Of a stretch of DNA of 64,000 nucleotides, positions 24,145 to 31,804 are shown piece by piece. Origin of the DNA: JAKFVC01 sp040386595 (GTDB taxonomy: Bacteria > Planctomycetota > Planctomycetia > Planctomycetales > Planctomycetaceae); the NCBI GenBank assembly GCA_040386595.1, contig JAZKFE010000007.1:15403-79402 (forward strand), given 5' to 3'. Positions within the stretch are counted from its first letter, which is position 1. Each line of letters begins with the position of its first letter. The notes beneath the pieces are model-generated. The model had not been told where the DNA came from. It was given only the letters and a program-made list of their open reading frames with translations, and searched no databases. Both the position numbers and the translations under genes were made by a program.

Positions 24145-24226
24145 AGATCCAGTGGAGGGATGCCAATTCCTCACTACCGCAACCTCGGTCGCCGGTCGGC
24201 TACGTCGCTAGCACTACACTGGATCT
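24145..24226 (-). terminator. Long hairpin with U-tail, possibly tRNA-like
   Basis: AGATCCAGTG and CACTGGATCT (24217-24226 and 24145-24154) form a 10-base stem, followed by TTTT on the minus strand. The 62-base inner part can form further short stems, so it might be a degenerate tRNA-like structure. It starts four bases downstream of the tRNA-Met-like gene, and may end its transcript. Confidence 0.4.
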
Positions 24227-24229
24227 GAG

Positions 24230-24298
24230 TTGCAGATATTGGAGTTGAACCAATTGCATCAGGCTTATGAGGCCCGACTGGATACCGATCCATCTGCA
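24230..24298 (-). tRNA. tRNA-Met-like gene (anticodon CAT) with short D-arm
   Basis: The minus strand folds as a cloverleaf. The acceptor TGCAGAT pairs with ATCTGCA (seven of seven) and the T-arm is ATTGG-TTCAACT-CCAAT (five of five). The anticodon arm CGGGC-CTCATAA-GCCTG has anticodon CAT (one G-T pair). The D-arm is reduced to GGAT-CGGT-ATCC, so bases 8-9 and part of the D-loop are missing. No CCA is encoded. The CAT anticodon could mean Met, initiator Met or, if lysidine-modified, Ile. Confidence 0.6.
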
Positions 24299-24343
24299 AG
24301 GTTTGAGATCACGACTGTTTGTGTGACCTGTGTTAGATGTGAT

Positions 24344-24604
24344 TCAAACAAGTTTTGCGGGGAGTGCAATATTCACTGGCACTAGATATTCAGTATCCTG
24401 AAGATACTCATTATCCCGCTTTGAAAGCAGCACTTTAATACCTTCCATAATTGCCATTTCGGCTACTTCGCTGATGGTCAATCGGTCAGAAACTGCAGCG
24501 TTCGGGTTGTGTTCACATCGCCTGCCATCCAGGATTCTTTGCGTATTCCACAAGCTGGCATGCGTTCGGCCATCAACTTTGATGTTCTTCACGACTGCGT
24601 TCAT
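24344..24604 (-). CDS. Phage hypothetical protein (86 aa)
   Basis: ATG 24604 overlaps the stop of the upstream gene (ATGA). The protein (MNAVVKNIKVDGRTH) has a basic N-terminus and a helix (TISEVAEMAIMEGIKVLL) that resembles an Arc-like ribbon-helix-helix, but not strongly. It is the last protein gene before the tRNA-like locus. Confidence 0.5.
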   Translation of the reverse strand: MNAVVKNIKVDGRTHASLWNTQRILDGRRCEHNPNAAVSDRLTISEVAEMAIMEGIKVLLSKRDNEYLQDTEYLVPVNIALPAKLV

Positions 24605-25032
24605 AGATACCACTCCCGGCGGCGTTCCAACCGCTTCTTAATTGCCTCTTCGTCACGCGGACCAACGATTCCGTTTGTCACCAATTCACTGAGACAATCT
24701 CGGAGCCTCAGGATTAACAATTGCCCGTTGACAACCGGATGCGGAATCTTGGGACGATCAGCCCGGGCCTGCTTTATTCCTCGCGGTGCAACATTCCATT
24801 GACGCACCTGGCCCTTGGTCAGGACCATGCCGTACCTAACGCAGTTCTGCGGCGAACCGTACCCGCGAATCACAATGCCGTTGTGTTCTCCCGCGGTCGC
24901 ATGCCACCGCATTTCCCCATGTCGAGCAACTCTAACAGTGACGTTGTCGAATCCTGCACCAACAAGCATTGCTTCGAGTGCGATGCGAGGCTGAATGACA
25001 GCGTCTCCGGGTGGAATTAATGTTTCGCTCAC
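24601..25032 (-). CDS. Phage hypothetical protein (143 aa)
   Basis: No family is recognised. The protein is basic, with a helical C-terminus (DEEAIKKRLERRREWYL). Its start is four bases inside the end of the gene before it, giving tight coupling. It sits between an ASCH-like gene and the 86-residue protein. Confidence 0.5.
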   Translation of the reverse strand: MSETLIPPGDAVIQPRIALEAMLVGAGFDNVTVRVARHGEMRWHATAGEHNGIVIRGYGSPQNCVRYGMVLTKGQVRQWNVAPRGIKQARADRPKIPHPVVNGQLLILRLRDCLSELVTNGIVGPRDEEAIKKRLERRREWYL

Positions 25033-25376
25033 GACGCCCCTTTCAGATATTTGAACTCGATTCGATTCACGAGCTTCCAGGGATCAACCTTCATACTCTT
25101 GCAAAACATCGCTACAAATTCGGCCGAGGTCATATTCGGGAACCCTTCCCGCGAAACATCATGCTCAGAGATTGAATCAAGTCGCTCGGGCCAAGTATTC
25201 ACAACCTCAACAACCTTCAACTTCACAAGCGACCGCCCTGGCTTGAGCCCCATGCACTTTTCGCAAAGCTGAATCCGATCCCCAACATTAAGAAACCACC
25301 ACCCAATGCGTCGCGTCACGTCTTTGGATTCATTGAGCACTTGTGGAATAGTTAGAGCAACTGACATGTTTCTCAT
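25029..25376 (-). CDS. ASCH/PUA-like domain protein (115 aa)
   Basis: The pattern MSVALTIPQVLNESKDVTRR, then GDRIQLCEKCMGLKPG and LKVVEVVNTWPERL, fits small phage ASCH-domain proteins, which have an RNA-binding-like beta-barrel. Two ATG codons, at 25376 and 25367, are possible starts; neither has a clear ribosome site. A role in RNA or DNA handling during infection is inferred from the fold only. Confidence 0.45.
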   Translation of the reverse strand: MRNMSVALTIPQVLNESKDVTRRIGWWFLNVGDRIQLCEKCMGLKPGRSLVKLKVVEVVNTWPERLDSISEHDVSREGFPNMTSAEFVAMFCKSMKVDPWKLVNRIEFKYLKGAS

Positions 25377-25379
25377 TGG

Positions 25380-25766
25380 TCAGGCTTTCGTAAAAACTTC
25401 AATTAAGATTCCCGGTGTTTTTCGCTTGGTAACAGTCTGAGAAATCTGCCTCCATCTCACCTCGCGTATCCACTTCGGGTTGTCATCCACGAACCAGCCG
25501 CAAACAACCAGGGCGTCTTCGAGTTCCTTGTAATTTCCGCGGCCGACGCTTGATTCATCCCACAGTTTTTGGTTCTCTCCCAGAAGTCGCGTTACCCGCA
25601 CATGAACCGGAAAAGCAAACGGTGTTCGGGTTAGCCGGAGCCGCTTGAGATCGGCCTCAAATTGATTGCGGATCTTGGCAGGATTGAACCACCGTTTATT
25701 CCTCCCGTCATTGCCGTTTGTCAGCTCGAAAGGCAGCTCCTGACTAAAGATCAAACTGTAAGGCAT
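25380..25766 (-). CDS. rusA: RusA-like Holliday junction resolvase
   Basis: The 128-residue protein has the RusA hallmark around residues 85-105 (LEDALVVCGWFVDDNPKWI), with two Asp of the active site, and a basic N-terminus that would bind branched DNA. RusA cuts Holliday junctions made during phage recombination or replication. The ATG at 25766 is chosen because the longer frame overlaps the upstream gene more. It belongs with the recombination genes further upstream. Confidence 0.65.
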   Translation of the reverse strand: MPYSLIFSQELPFELTNGNDGRNKRWFNPAKIRNQFEADLKRLRLTRTPFAFPVHVRVTRLLGENQKLWDESSVGRGNYKELEDALVVCGWFVDDNPKWIREVRWRQISQTVTKRKTPGILIEVFTKA

Positions 25767-26154
25767 ACTTTTCCTCCTTCTTGATGGCTGCAATTTGTTC
25801 GACATTCATCAGCGCAGATAACCACGACTCCCATCGATGTAGTTGTTCTTCGATTCCAATTAATTTCAACTGCCTTGCCCTAAGAAGAGACAGGCGGGCA
25901 GATTCTCTCGCAGCATAGGACTCGGCGGCCGATTGAATTAATCGCGAGCCGTCTATCCAGTCTTTTGACTCCGATGTGTCATGGGGCGTGTCATACTGCG
26001 ACACCACAATTCGCTGCTCTTCGAGAGCCCGTCGTCGCATTCGGACATTCTCGCGACAATGTTCAACAAGACCTTGTAAGTCATTAGCCCCAAGCAGAGT
26101 TCCGCACTGACAGCAATACCGCCCAGGTCGCTCCTCGCCACAGCAATTATTCAT
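25744..26154 (-). CDS. Phage protein with N-terminal zinc ribbon (136 aa)
   Basis: The N-terminus has CC and CCQC cysteines (NNCCGEERPGRYCCQCG), a likely small zinc site. The rest is a long amphipathic helix with many Arg and Glu residues. ATG 26154 is chosen over an upstream GTG. No family recognised. Confidence 0.45.
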   Translation of the reverse strand: MNNCCGEERPGRYCCQCGTLLGANDLQGLVEHCRENVRMRRRALEEQRIVVSQYDTPHDTSESKDWIDGSRLIQSAAESYAARESARLSLLRARQLKLIGIEEQLHRWESWLSALMNVEQIAAIKKEEKYALQFDL

Positions 26155-26168
26155 GATGCGCCCCAACC

Positions 26169-26495
26169 TCACCCAGCCTCGCTGTTTTCCAAGACGTCCT
26201 GCGCAGACACAATTCGAAATTCAGTAACCAACTGATGGCACCGAGGAATTAATGCTCCCGGCGGCAGCCGGTCGAAGTCGGCATGTGCAATGATCACGTC
26301 AATCGTTCCGCGATCCCAAGAAGTACTGACAGACACGGCGATACAATCCGCTGGAATCTCCGACATGACCGGAAGGGCCAAGGCACATTTGGGATTGTTC
26401 GCCCAATTCAATACACCTATCAATAACTCTGGTTTAATGCTCGCGATGCGAAAACGTCTGTCTTCAAGCAGCATTTTTGTTGTTATGTTGTCCAT
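26169..26495 (-). CDS. Phage hypothetical protein (108 aa)
   Basis: ATG 26495 is preceded by GGGG at seven bases, the best start context in the frame. It begins MDNITTKMLLEDRRFRIAS. Beta-rich middle, no known motif. Confidence 0.45.
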   Translation of the reverse strand: MDNITTKMLLEDRRFRIASIKPELLIGVLNWANNPKCALALPVMSEIPADCIAVSVSTSWDRGTIDVIIAHADFDRLPPGALIPRCHQLVTEFRIVSAQDVLENSEAG

Positions 26496-26542
26496 GCGTT
26501 TTCCCCAAAAAAGATTCTGCGTGATAACTGTCACCGGGCTAC

Positions 26543-27394
26543 TTAGAACAATTTGCCGGAAGGTTGGGTGAACGACGGACCGTTGATCAGCAGAACTTCC
26601 GGCTTATCCCCATTGTTGGCTTGGTCCCGCCCCTTCAACATTCGCCATGTCCACCGGCTTTCGGGGTACAATTCCCGGATCAGCGAGTGATCGTAAAACC
26701 GCATCACAACGCGAGTAAAAGTGAATCGAGATACCGCAGCCGCCAATCGACTATGCCAGCCGATTTCATCCGCCCCCGGATTGTGCTTGTACCGCAGCCC
26801 GACGCCGGGGAACGGCGGATCGCCGTAGATGCCGTGGCCTTCGGTGTCCTCACACCGTGCCAAGAAATCGAGCGCGTCCATCGTCTCAAAAGTGCATCGC
26901 CGCATGACGCGAGAGAACTCGACCATTGATCGAATAGCGCTACGGTATCTGACCGACGAGTCGCCGCCGCTCGCATTCCACCGGATTGAAACACGGCCCG
27001 TAAACTCGTCGTTTGTTCCGCACATATTTGCGCGGCCCATCCATGATGACACGAAGAACGCTTGAGCTAGATCGATATCTGGCTCGGCCCCCGGTTCTCC
27101 AGCCTTGCAGGCTTCTTTTGCTGCGGCAATCTCGTCGGGGTGAAACGACAGCCGGGTAAGCCTCTTGAGTAACGGCGACCGCAAATTATCGTTAGCGAGA
27201 ACGCGAGCCAAGTTAATCACGTGGCGGTGAAGATCATTGACCAGTATTGTTCTGGCTGGAATATGGATCAGTTCCGACATTCCGCCAGCGAATGGAATGC
27301 CCACCCAACGACAGGTTGGCAACTCTTCCCCGACGTGCTTTCCTAGCATGCGATTCGATCCAAACCAAGGGGCAACTGCAGTGATCGTGCTCAA
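26543..27394 (-). CDS. DNA adenine methyltransferase, Dam/D12 class
   Basis: The 283-residue protein has the D12-class signature: an N-terminal PWFGSNRM, PFAGGMSEL for the AdoMet site (FxG motif) and YGDPPFPG, the catalytic DPPF motif (about residues 190-196). It would methylate adenine in a specific DNA sequence that cannot be read from the protein. No matching restriction enzyme is next to it, so it is an orphan phage methylase, probably for self-protection or regulation. Confidence 0.75.
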   Translation of the reverse strand: MSTITAVAPWFGSNRMLGKHVGEELPTCRWVGIPFAGGMSELIHIPARTILVNDLHRHVINLARVLANDNLRSPLLKRLTRLSFHPDEIAAAKEACKAGEPGAEPDIDLAQAFFVSSWMGRANMCGTNDEFTGRVSIRWNASGGDSSVRYRSAIRSMVEFSRVMRRCTFETMDALDFLARCEDTEGHGIYGDPPFPGVGLRYKHNPGADEIGWHSRLAAAVSRFTFTRVVMRFYDHSLIRELYPESRWTWRMLKGRDQANNGDKPEVLLINGPSFTQPSGKLF

Positions 27395-27433
27395 TGTGTT
27401 TTCTCCTGTTATCTAGTCGGGTGACACCTCGTA

Positions 27434-27751
27434 TTAACGATTTTCGATCTCTTGCCGACGCTCACGAATAGCGGCTAACACCTCGTCGCTGCCCTTGCAT
27501 TTGGGATTGGCAAGACAGCGAATAATCCAAGCTGCGGCTGCGTGTCGCTCCGGAGTGTGCCACACGACCCACTCTGTTTCCTCGTAGTTATTCATGCCAC
27601 CCGGACCGTCAATCACCTGGGTGATCCACTCGGAAATGCTGGACACATCCGGGATGTTCGCGGGTAATAGCGGAATCGGCTCGTGAGGGCAGATCAAATT
27701 CCGACATGTTGTGTCGTGGGTTACGCTACAAATTGGGCACGTTTTCAGCAT
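27434..27751 (-). CDS. Phage zinc-ribbon protein (105 aa)
   Basis: The N-terminal CPIC and two further Cys (CRNLICPH) form a likely zinc site. The rest is mixed, with a helix HAAAAWIIRCLA. Start ATG 27751. Unknown function. Confidence 0.45.
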   Translation of the reverse strand: MLKTCPICSVTHDTTCRNLICPHEPIPLLPANIPDVSSISEWITQVIDGPGGMNNYEETEWVVWHTPERHAAAAWIIRCLANPKCKGSDEVLAAIRERRQEIENR

Positions 27752-27773
27752 TGGCTATACTCCGTTAGGGAAC

Positions 27774-27807
27774 AAAAGGCCCGGCGGTCGAACAACCAAC
27801 CGCCGGG
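27774..27807 (-). terminator. Rho-independent terminator after the 462-aa gene
   Basis: CCCGGCGGT and ACCGCCGGG form a nine-base stem with a ten-base loop, followed by TTTTGTT on the minus strand. It lies just past the stop at 27821 and is the clearest terminator in the prophage. Confidence 0.7.
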
Positions 27808-27820
27808 AGTGCAACTAAAC

Positions 27821-29209
27821 TTAGTCCGGCATGTCCTCGCCGAAGTCGTCAGCCTCGGCACCAACCGCCACAAGCTCACCCGCTTCGACCAACTCGGCCT
27901 GAGTCTCTACGGCGTCATCAACTGCGTTGTCCAAAGCTTCGGCCTTCTCGGCTTCGACCGCCCCGTCAGTCTCCGGCGGGCTGCCTTGTGTCTCTGCCGT
28001 CGCATTCACCTCAGCAGCAGCCTCGGCTGGGGCAGGCTCGGCAAAGTACTCAACCGGAATGGGATACTTCAGCCGCACGGCCAGTTGGGCGTCAGACAGC
28101 CGATCAATCCACTTTTCGCCAAACCCCTTCACGTCTCGATTCCAGTAGGGATTGGTTCTCTGAACCTCCTCCAGATGGGCAATCGTGCTGCCTTCAATGG
28201 ACGACTTCAGCAGTTCGATTTTGGAGTCGGTCAGCCCCTCCGTATCGGAGCCGATTGCCGCGAGAGCCTTGCGTCCCAGGCAGGACAGATCCAACGCCCC
28301 GCCATGATCAACCAGGACCACCGCCGGAGCAGCTGCCGCGGGAGCTTGTTCGGCGTACTCCTCGTGCACCTCAGCATGTGGGGGCAGGGGGCTTGCTAAC
28401 GCCTCTGATGAGTGGTTTCCACTGGCGTACAAATCCAGCTGGAATTCACCGCCGCTAAGAATTTGCGACAGTTCCGTCGACACTCCTTGCATTTGCTTTT
28501 GCAAGCCTTCCCAGACCTTCTTCGCCTTGTCCGCGATGCCCTTGGCTTCAATGTATTCGGCCTCAGCCTCGTTCACTGTTGGCGTGAGATCCGACAGGCG
28601 ATAGGCAATCTTCAGTGCGGCAGCTTCGCGAGTGCTGCACATGATCGGCTTCGCTAGTTTCCTCGGCTTCTCGGCCGGTGCGACAGGTCGGCTAACTGCC
28701 ACCGGGGCAGGCTTCTTTACCTCAGTCTGCTGCTGTGCCACAGCTAGAGCAGCCTCAACAGGATCGCTAGCAACCACCTCGGCCTGTCCTGTAGCTTCGG
28801 GAACTGCGGCCGTGTCTGACCCGGCAATAATCTCAAACTCCTCGTCGGGCAAATCGTCGGCTGGCTTCTCGCCGAATGCGACGCCATCGGCCCAACTGTA
28901 AAACAGCTTGCTGCCCTCAGGCCAAGGATTCGCCGCGTCGGCATCGGCGTCCGGGTTCAGTTTCTTCCATTCCGCCCCAACGGCTCTGGCTTCAGCGAGT
29001 GCTTCCCCGTCCGGCAGGTCAAACCCCTCCAGCCACTCCGGAGCCGTTACCCGGCCCTTATCTGGCGTGTATGTGTCCCAGTGGGCGAGACTGTCGCGGA
29101 CCATCGCAACTTGCTCGGGAGTCCACCCCGCTACAACATCCTCAGTCACGACGTAGCCAAATGCCGCCAATGCCGTGACTAACAATCCGTTCTTTTTCTT
29201 TCTCGCCAT
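27821..29209 (-). CDS. Large acidic phage protein of unknown function (462 aa)
   Basis: The product is Ala- and Glu-rich with Pro-containing linkers, and it repeats acidic low-complexity stretches between compact parts. These include a helical segment EAEYIEAKGIADKAKKVWEGL (about residue 225) and a region with TNPYWNRDVKGFGEKW. ATG 29209 follows GGAG. It precedes a terminator, so it ends an operon. It lies just after the replication genes. No family is recognised; a DNA-associated role is possible. Confidence 0.45.
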   Translation of the reverse strand: MARKKKNGLLVTALAAFGYVVTEDVVAGWTPEQVAMVRDSLAHWDTYTPDKGRVTAPEWLEGFDLPDGEALAEARAVGAEWKKLNPDADADAANPWPEGSKLFYSWADGVAFGEKPADDLPDEEFEIIAGSDTAAVPEATGQAEVVASDPVEAALAVAQQQTEVKKPAPVAVSRPVAPAEKPRKLAKPIMCSTREAAALKIAYRLSDLTPTVNEAEAEYIEAKGIADKAKKVWEGLQKQMQGVSTELSQILSGGEFQLDLYASGNHSSEALASPLPPHAEVHEEYAEQAPAAAAPAVVLVDHGGALDLSCLGRKALAAIGSDTEGLTDSKIELLKSSIEGSTIAHLEEVQRTNPYWNRDVKGFGEKWIDRLSDAQLAVRLKYPIPVEYFAEPAPAEAAAEVNATAETQGSPPETDGAVEAEKAEALDNAVDDAVETQAELVEAGELVAVGAEADDFGEDMPD

Positions 29210-29243
29210 TTCTTGCAATCTCCAGAATTAGGGTTAATTAAAC

Positions 29244-29597
29244 TCACTCGTCCTCGGCATCGTCCTTGATCATTCCTGCAGCAGCCTGGGTGAGTGCTGA
29301 GCCAGCCCCTGCCATGTCGCTGTCGTCGTCATTCCATGCAATCTGCAGAGCGTCCTCTGCCAGCACTGCAGCCCCCGCCCTGGTCATCTTGACCACAAGC
29401 GTGCCTTCGTCCGTTTCCGTCACTTTTTCGAGATAGGGAATTGCCCGCGATCTCGTTTGCTCAACGCCCGGATCTTCCCGCCCGGTCCTGTTGGCCATTC
29501 GCTTTGTTGCCTTCAGGATTAGCCGCCACTGGGCGACCGTTAGACCCACTGCGATTAGTTCCGGAGGTGGAGGCCGAAACGGTTTCTTGGTCTTCAT
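29244..29597 (-). CDS. Small phage protein overlapping the replication gene (117 aa)
   Basis: The ATG at 29597 follows GGGGTGCAGG. The product (MKTKKPFRPPPPELIAVG) has a basic N-terminus and an acidic C-terminus. Its first 137 bases lie in another frame inside the 3' end of the preceding gene, an unusually long overlap. Both frames look protein-like. Function unknown. Confidence 0.45.
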   Translation of the reverse strand: MKTKKPFRPPPPELIAVGLTVAQWRLILKATKRMANRTGREDPGVEQTRSRAIPYLEKVTETDEGTLVVKMTRAGAAVLAEDALQIAWNDDDSDMAGAGSALTQAAAGMIKDDAEDE

Positions 29598-30189
29598 CCT
29601 GCACCCCTATCGCGGGCGTTAACCCGTCTGCAAAATTGTTTACGAGCTTTAGAACTTCTGCCCGATCTTCAATCCGCGGTGTCATTCGCGGGCCTACTGC
29701 AATCCGAGGCCGCAGTTCCTGGCTAATCCGCCGCATACTCACCTCTCGATTTGCCGCCCCTTCGTACGCCATCCGGAATTGCGCCGCTTGCGTTGCAATC
29801 GACTCACTGGCGCAAATCACATCCCAGCCGACCGAATCAACTGCAGCCCTCGTGAGGGGCCTAAACGTGGCCAAGGCTTCGGACTTCTGCGGGTAACCAA
29901 ATCGCCTTACCGCGGCTCGAACTAATTCCCATTCGCTTGCCGCGGTCGGAAGCATCCCGTTTGCTAGCTCCGAGGCGTATCCCCGAATTGCAGCGACTGA
30001 CGGGAGAAAGTTTTCTTTTTGCTCCTGAATCGCTCGCCGCGCTGCCATCTGTAGCAGTTCATTTGGCAGATCACAGAGAGTGTCGTAATAAACCCGCATT
30101 TGATCTTTTGACATTTGCCGACTAACGCCAGCTGACAGATAGGCGGCAACTAGTGCAAACTCTTGTTTTGTGATCTTTGGTTCGCTCAA
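29461..30189 (-). CDS. Probable replicative helicase loader-like protein
   Basis: The N-terminal about 75 residues (TKQEFALVAAYL to ASELANG) show the helical pattern of G40P-loader-like or DnaD-associated proteins, including QEQKENFLPSVAAIRG, which recalls the small helicase-loader proteins. The C-terminal 45 residues are low complexity (Ser, Gly, Gln) and overlap the next gene. It is four bases inside the end of the initiator-like gene, which supports a role in replication. The identification is tentative. Confidence 0.5.
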   Translation of the reverse strand: MSEPKITKQEFALVAAYLSAGVSRQMSKDQMRVYYDTLCDLPNELLQMAARRAIQEQKENFLPSVAAIRGYASELANGMLPTAASEWELVRAAVRRFGYPQKSEALATFRPLTRAAVDSVGWDVICASESIATQAAQFRMAYEGAANREVSMRRISQELRPRIAVGPRMTPRIEDRAEVLKLVNNFADGLTPAIGVQDEDQETVSASTSGTNRSGSNGRPVAANPEGNKANGQQDRAGRSGR

Positions 30190-31067
30190 TCTTTACCTCC
30201 GTCGACAAAGTCATTAATCCCATCGAAGAACCCTCTCGGTTGCGGGGAAGTTCCGTCCGGCTCACGAATCCCTTGCCAGCCCATCGCAATTGTGTGATCA
30301 ATTGACGCCACCGCCCTTGCCTCGCCGATGGACTTGAATTTCGCCATCTGAGCACCGGCCTGCGTTTCCGTGAGGGGCTTGCGAATTTCTCGGCGATGCT
30401 TCTGCCACTTCTCCCAGGCATCGACAAACAAAGGCGTTTGTAAAGATTCTGGAATTACTACAACAAACTCCGCAGCAACCTTTCTCGAAGACTTCCCCCC
30501 CTGGGGGTTAGGGGGTGTTTCTTTAGGGCAAGGGGTAGGGTTAGGGACAGGGTAGATAGTTGCCCGCTTCTCTGGCGTTTCTCTGGCGTTTACTTCCCGC
30601 TTATCTGGCTCTTGTCTCCCGTTTACTTCCCGCTTATCTCCCGTTTCTTTGCCCGCTACGGGTAGACAAGTTGCATCATGTGTAGTGGCCTGGAGTTCCG
30701 TAGACGAATTTGACTCATCAATTTGCGTGTCGTCTAAGAAAATGTATTGCTCTGGAATTTGTGTCCAATACTTACCCGCTTTGCTCTTTCCTCCGGCGAT
30801 GTATACCAGCCACCCAGACTTGACGGCCTTTGCCCTGGCTCGGTCGAGAGACTTAACATTCGTAAACCCGCACACCGGCAATAGTTGTTCGTTGTAGAAC
30901 GTAACCGCCTTGGAGTACCGCCCTGCATCTTCAGTGTGTGCGATTTGAATAATCAGGTGACACGCCTCGGGGCCGATCTCATTTGCCAAGGCCGTCTTGA
31001 ACATCATTCGAGTTAGCTTGTATGCGAAGAAGCTCGGGCGTTTTGGGTACTCTGCCGCGTTGGCCAT
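30186..31067 (-). CDS. Phage replication initiator-like winged-helix protein
   Basis: ATG 31067 (MANAAEYPKRPSFFAYKL) overlaps the stop of the zinc-ribbon gene (TAATG), so this start is preferred to one 58 codons upstream. The N-terminal about 120 residues fit a winged helix (MMFKTALANEIGP, SLDRARAKAVKSGWLVYI). A variable linker and a C-terminal domain with AWEKWQKHRREIRKPL and AMGWQGIREPDG follow. That C-terminal pattern is common in phage replisome organiser proteins, which open the origin and recruit the helicase. 293 residues. Confidence 0.65.
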   Translation of the reverse strand: MANAAEYPKRPSFFAYKLTRMMFKTALANEIGPEACHLIIQIAHTEDAGRYSKAVTFYNEQLLPVCGFTNVKSLDRARAKAVKSGWLVYIAGGKSKAGKYWTQIPEQYIFLDDTQIDESNSSTELQATTHDATCLPVAGKETGDKREVNGRQEPDKREVNARETPEKRATIYPVPNPTPCPKETPPNPQGGKSSRKVAAEFVVVIPESLQTPLFVDAWEKWQKHRREIRKPLTETQAGAQMAKFKSIGEARAVASIDHTIAMGWQGIREPDGTSPQPRGFFDGINDFVDGGKD

Positions 31068-31234
31068 TACGTCCCCTGCTTTCTTTCCCAGTCTTTTGGC
31101 GTGTGTAAAACCATCTTGTTTAGGCATGGAATGCAGAGCAGACTGCCCGTAACCTTGTGTCTCAGGTGTTGCGTTTGCGGTCCGATGGGCTCGTGGCAAG
31201 GATCGCACTGAGGGGGCTTTGCGGTCTCGCTCAT
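31067..31234 (-). CDS. Small zinc-ribbon protein (55 aa)
   Basis: The product begins MSETAKPPQCDPCHEPIG and has two CxxC pairs (CDPC and CIPC), a compact zinc-ribbon. It overlaps the upstream stop (TAATG) and again the next start (TAATG). The double one-base coupling, plus Cys spacing, makes it convincing. Likely a small regulator or nucleic-acid-binding accessory of replication. Confidence 0.6.
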   Translation of the reverse strand: MSETAKPPQCDPCHEPIGPQTQHLRHKVTGSLLCIPCLNKMVLHTPKDWERKQGT

Positions 31235-31770
31235 TAGTCATCCGCGTTTCGATAGGTGTGTATGAATGGCCTGGAGTAACGAAACGATTGCGTGCTGTCG
31301 GGGATGTAAAGCGGGTGCCACGGGAAGCCGTTTACGGTAATTCGCAAACACCACGCATCGGCCACCATTTCCAATACCTCTGCGGCCCGCTCGTCAATCC
31401 CCTTGTGGCACCCCCAGGCAACCACGACGCGAGCGGCTTTTGCTGCCATGTCGCGAATCGCCTCGTTATTCCCAGGGCCAATTGGATCGGGAAAGTTCCT
31501 CATCCCCTTCGGGTCGGTAGAACGGCACCCATAGAGGTTCGCCATCCAATACGTTCCGTACCCCCAGGCTTTGGCGAACTTGATGCACTTGTTGATAGTC
31601 CGGTCATTAGTAGTTTCGTCTGCGGTAGATGGATTCAGGCCGATAAACAAAATGACTGGTAAGGTTGCGTCCCATTGACGCCAGAGCCGATAACGCCACG
31701 TACGACACGGACTAAATTCCGCCCCGCTCGCTTGGTTGTGGCCTGCGTCAAATAAGGTCTGTTGAGTCAT
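31234..31770 (-). CDS. DUF1643 domain protein
   Basis: This 178-residue protein contains the DUF1643 signature: LFIGLNPSTADETTNDRTI (about residues 33-55), then KFAKAWGYGTYWMANLYG and the later WGCHKGIDERAAEV. The DUF1643 family is common in phages and plasmids and its enzymatic role is unknown. The ATG at 31770 is taken because the upstream frame lies in the recombinase gene; it still overlaps nothing essential. It is coupled to the following zinc-ribbon gene. Confidence 0.65.
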   Translation of the reverse strand: MTQQTLFDAGHNQASGAEFSPCRTWRYRLWRQWDATLPVILFIGLNPSTADETTNDRTINKCIKFAKAWGYGTYWMANLYGCRSTDPKGMRNFPDPIGPGNNEAIRDMAAKAARVVVAWGCHKGIDERAAEVLEMVADAWCLRITVNGFPWHPLYIPDSTQSFRYSRPFIHTYRNADD

Positions 31771-31804
31771 TCGAATCACGCTCCCGAGATCCATCGAATC
31801 TGCT

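Noticed and set aside
26543..27394. Restriction-modification system around the adenine methylase
   Set aside because: No restriction endonuclease or specificity gene is adjacent; it looks like an orphan phage methylase.
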